NCBI RefSeq assembly: GCF_003259745.1
Contig: NZ_QLMC01000003.1
Location: 434,001-498,000, forward strand
DNA length: 64,000 nt
Reading direction: 5' to 3'
Source: Larkinella arboricola
GTDB taxonomy: Bacteria; Bacteroidota; Bacteroidia; Cytophagales; Spirosomataceae
Positions 61,936 through 64,000 of the stretch are shown here, one piece after another (position 1 is the first letter of the stretch; each line of letters starts with the position of its first letter). The position numbers and the translations under genes were made by a program. The notes below the pieces were generated by a model. It was not told the origin of the DNA. It saw nothing but the letters and a program-made list of their open reading frames with translations, and ran no database searches.

Positions 61936-62871
61936 ATGAAAGCAATCGTCTTAAAGCAGCCTGGGGCTCCCGGGAACCTGCAAATTGAAGAAGTAGCCAC
62001 GCCAATCCTGAAAGAAGGTGACGTACTGATCGCGGTAAAAGCCATCAGTATCAACCCGGTTGACGTGAAAAGCCGCGCCGGAAAAGGTGTTTATGGCCGA
62101 ATCAAGGAAGAAAGTCCGCTTATTCTAGGCTGGGATATTTCCGGCGTAGTCACCGAAAGCAAATCTCCCCTGTTCAAAACCGGCGACGCGGTATTCGGTA
62201 TGGTCAATTTTCCGGGACACGGCAAAGCCTACGCCGAATACGTAGCCGCACCGGCCAGCCAACTGGCCCTGAAGCCCGCCAATATTTCGCACGAAGAAGC
62301 TGCCGCAGCCACGCTGGCGGCCCTGACGGCTTACCAGGCGCTGGCCAAACACGCCAACGTCCAGCCCGGGCAGAAGGTGTTGGTTCATGCGGCTGCTGGT
62401 GGCGTGGGGCATTTTACCGTGCAACTGGCCAAACACCTCGGAGCCTACGTAGTGGGAACGTCTTCCGTTAAAAACAGGGATTTCGTTCAGCAGCTGGGTG
62501 CGGATGAGCACATTGATTACCACACCTTTGACTGGGAACAGGCAACACCGCAATTCGACTTCGTGCTCGACACCGTTGGGGGCGACAACATCGACCGTTC
62601 GCTGCACGTGACCAAACCGGGCAGTACGCTGATCAGCATTCCGTCGGGGCTTAACGAAACCGTTACTGAAAAAGCGAAAGCCAAAGGCGTAAACGGTTAT
62701 TTCTTCCTGGTTAGCTCGAACGGCGACGACATGAAAGCCCTCGCCGACTATCTGGAACAGGGCACCCTGAAAGCCCACGTGTCCGAGTCGTTTGCGTTTG
62801 CCGACATGGCCAAAGCCCACGAGCAGGTAGAAAGCGGCCGGACAGTCGGCAAAGTCGTCGTGGTCTTGTAA
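61936..62871 (+). CDS. NADP-dependent quinone oxidoreductase-like MDR protein
   Basis: Medium-chain dehydrogenase/reductase of 311 residues without the zinc-binding cysteines, in the quinone oxidoreductase (QOR) branch. GroES-like half: SINPVDVKSRAGKGVYGRI and LGWDISGVV. Rossmann half: HAAAGGVGHFTVQLAKHLGAYVVG and FVLDTVGGDNIDRSL. Probably an NADPH-dependent quinone or enone reductase in detoxification. The AraC-type regulator that may once have controlled it is now a pseudogene directly upstream on the other strand. Confidence 0.88.
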   Translation: MKAIVLKQPGAPGNLQIEEVATPILKEGDVLIAVKAISINPVDVKSRAGKGVYGRIKEESPLILGWDISGVVTESKSPLFKTGDAVFGMVNFPGHGKAYAEYVAAPASQLALKPANISHEEAAAATLAALTAYQALAKHANVQPGQKVLVHAAAGGVGHFTVQLAKHLGAYVVGTSSVKNRDFVQQLGADEHIDYHTFDWEQATPQFDFVLDTVGGDNIDRSLHVTKPGSTLISIPSGLNETVTEKAKAKGVNGYFFLVSSNGDDMKALADYLEQGTLKAHVSESFAFADMAKAHEQVESGRTVGKVVVVL

Positions 62872-62903
62872 CCCGTTTTCACCGCATCGGAAAGGCCCGG
62901 CTT

Positions 62904-62941
62904 CCGGCGGCAGTCAGATACCGTGAACTGACTGCCGCCGG
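62904..62941 (+). terminator. Hairpin between convergent genes
   Basis: Perfect 13-bp stem (62904-62916 with 62929-62941), GC-rich, with no clear T-run on either side; probably a weak shared terminator for the quinone oxidoreductase and VOC genes. Confidence 0.55.
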
Positions 62942-62949
62942 TTCTGGTC

Positions 62950-63885
62950 TTACCCCAGCACTGGCAACTGTTGTTCAATCCGGCTCCGGCGGGCTTCGTA
63001 CTGCTCCGGTAATTTCAGGTGGGTTCCCAGTTCGGTCAGCGGTTCATCGACCGTAAAGCCGGGGTTGTCGGTGGCAATTTCAAATAACACCCCGCCCGGT
63101 TCGCGGAAATAGATGGAATAAAAGTAATTCCGGTCAATCTGCCCGGTCACCTGCAACCCCCGATCCGCGAGCTTTTCGCGAAAACTTTCCTGAACAGTTT
63201 CATCCTTCACCCGGAACGCCACGTGGTGGATGGTTCCGCCAGCGACCAGCCCGTTGGCTTCTCCGCGCACTTCGACCAGATCCACAATGGCTGCGTTCGC
63301 GACGGCGCTGGTCGCAAAGCGGTACCGATTGACATGCTGCTCAACGAGCTGATAGCCAAACACCTCGGTCAGGATATCGGCCGTATCCTTAATGTTCTGG
63401 AGCGTCAGTGTGACGTTGTGAAATCCCTTGGTGGCCATGTCTGCTTTCACCTCCCCGGTTTCCCAGGGCTGGCGGAGGTCGGCGGTTTTGGGCACGATCA
63501 ACTCCAGCTTCAGGCCGTCCGGGTCGAGAAAAGGCAGGTACCGTTCGCCAAACCGTTCCGAAGGCTTGTTGTAGATCACATTGTATTTATCAAACCGTTT
63601 CAGCCAGAAATCAAGGCTTCCTTCCGGTACGGAATAGCCGATTTCGGTTGCCATCCCCGTGCCCCGGCGACCGGGAGCGATGCCTTCCCAGGGAAAAAAG
63701 GTCAGAATAGTGCCCGGTGCGCCATTTTCGTTTCCGAAATAAAAATGATAGGTATTCGGATCGTCGAAATTGACCGTCTTTTTGACGAACCGCAAACCCA
63801 GCACATTCGTGTAAAAGCGGTGATTACGCTGCGCACTCGTGGCAATGGCGGTGATGTGGTGAAGACCTAAAAGTTGCTCTTCCAT
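62950..63885 (-). CDS. VOC family ring-cleaving dioxygenase-like protein (MhqO/MhqA type)
   Basis: Protein of 311 residues with two vicinal-oxygen-chelate (glyoxalase/extradiol dioxygenase) domains in tandem. N-terminal LHHITAIATSAQRNHRFYTN..LGLRFVKKTVNFDDPNTYHFYFG, second domain GTIHHVAFRVKDETVQ and YFREPGGVLFEIATDNPGF. The pattern matches the MhqA/MhqO family, linked in Bacillus to quinone and hydroquinone stress. Metal ligand candidates are His9/His10 and Glu near the end of each domain. It faces the quinone oxidoreductase gene convergently, which fits a shared theme of quinone detoxification, although transcription is separate. Confidence 0.88.
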   Translation of the reverse strand: MEEQLLGLHHITAIATSAQRNHRFYTNVLGLRFVKKTVNFDDPNTYHFYFGNENGAPGTILTFFPWEGIAPGRRGTGMATEIGYSVPEGSLDFWLKRFDKYNVIYNKPSERFGERYLPFLDPDGLKLELIVPKTADLRQPWETGEVKADMATKGFHNVTLTLQNIKDTADILTEVFGYQLVEQHVNRYRFATSAVANAAIVDLVEVRGEANGLVAGGTIHHVAFRVKDETVQESFREKLADRGLQVTGQIDRNYFYSIYFREPGGVLFEIATDNPGFTVDEPLTELGTHLKLPEQYEARRSRIEQQLPVLG

Positions 63886-64000
63886 AGGATAGTGTGAGGT
63901 TGATCAGGTGAAGTAAAGGCTTCGGCCCTGGTTATGAATAAGCACCCTTTCAGAACCAGGAAAATTGTATTTTTAGCCGTAAAAATGGCCCGTTAACGAT

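Noticed and set aside
1-64000. CRISPR array, transposon, integron or phage signs.
   Set aside because: No regularly spaced repeats, transposase, integrase, or terminal repeats with target duplication were seen; the only direct repeats are coding (21447-25760 and 37709-39400).

Overview
The window looks like chromosomal DNA from a pigmented, aerobic member of the Bacteroidetes, most likely the order Cytophagales near Spirosoma or Larkinella. The evidence is indirect but consistent. Promoters carry the Bacteroidetes -7 box TAnnTTTG. Several very large secreted proteins end in type IX secretion sorting domains. There is a TonB-dependent receptor with a carboxypeptidase-like N-terminus, a Bacteroidetes-type dihydroorotase, a BatD-like protein, and a carotenoid gene beside a B12-binding MerR regulator. 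I see no transposase, phage gene, CRISPR array or rRNA. The placement is an inference from gene families, not from a marker-gene comparison.

Layout. 0-8 kb: a membrane-anchored LuxR-type regulator with a DUF4199 protein, tRNA-Pro(GGG), a secreted M1 metallopeptidase, a HupE/UreJ membrane protein, an enoyl-reductase-like dehydrogenase, and an ExbB/ExbD pair. 7-17 kb (minus strand): a batD-aroC-apbE run, a small basic protein gene, pyrC, hemB, and a histidine kinase/response regulator pair separated by a 22-bp perfect hairpin. 16.6-27 kb (plus strand): a T9SS cargo protein, a tiny secreted basic protein, a GH3/beta-lactamase fusion, a 1437-residue protein with 12 Ig-like repeats, tadA and sodA. 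27-32 kb: tRNA-His, cruF-like carotenoid gene, CarH-like MerR regulator, TonB receptor. 32-42.7 kb: manC, thiL, a lipoprotein, a cytochrome-b5-like protein, an N-acetylglucosamine kinase and a 2053-residue T9SS protein with a GH42-like N-terminal domain.

43-55 kb holds a surface-glycan locus: a GT4 glycosyltransferase, an NDP-sugar epimerase of the CDP-paratose 2-epimerase type, three GT2 enzymes, a GT39-like membrane glycosyltransferase, a propeller glycosidase-like protein and a PhyH-type dioxygenase. It is interrupted near its start by a flavin/2Fe-2S reductase translationally coupled to an M3 oligopeptidase and by a small lipoprotein. manC (GDP-mannose) lies 10 kb upstream and could feed it. 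55-64 kb: MFS transporter, DoxX protein, lactonase, S9 peptidase, a quinone-oxidoreductase-like enzyme, a ring-cleaving-dioxygenase-like VOC protein, and two gene relics: a frameshifted GH97-like C-terminus and an AraC regulator with two in-frame stops.

The observations most worth a second look are: the predicted light/B12 sensor beside the carotenoid gene; the 675-bp tandem duplication in the giant protein; the Tyr-to-Phe change in the epimerase; the tiny secreted basic protein with its own strong promoter and terminator; and the recurring long perfect hairpins at gene borders. I did not find a clearly unprecedented system; these are candidates. All family assignments come from reading motifs by eye without database searches.
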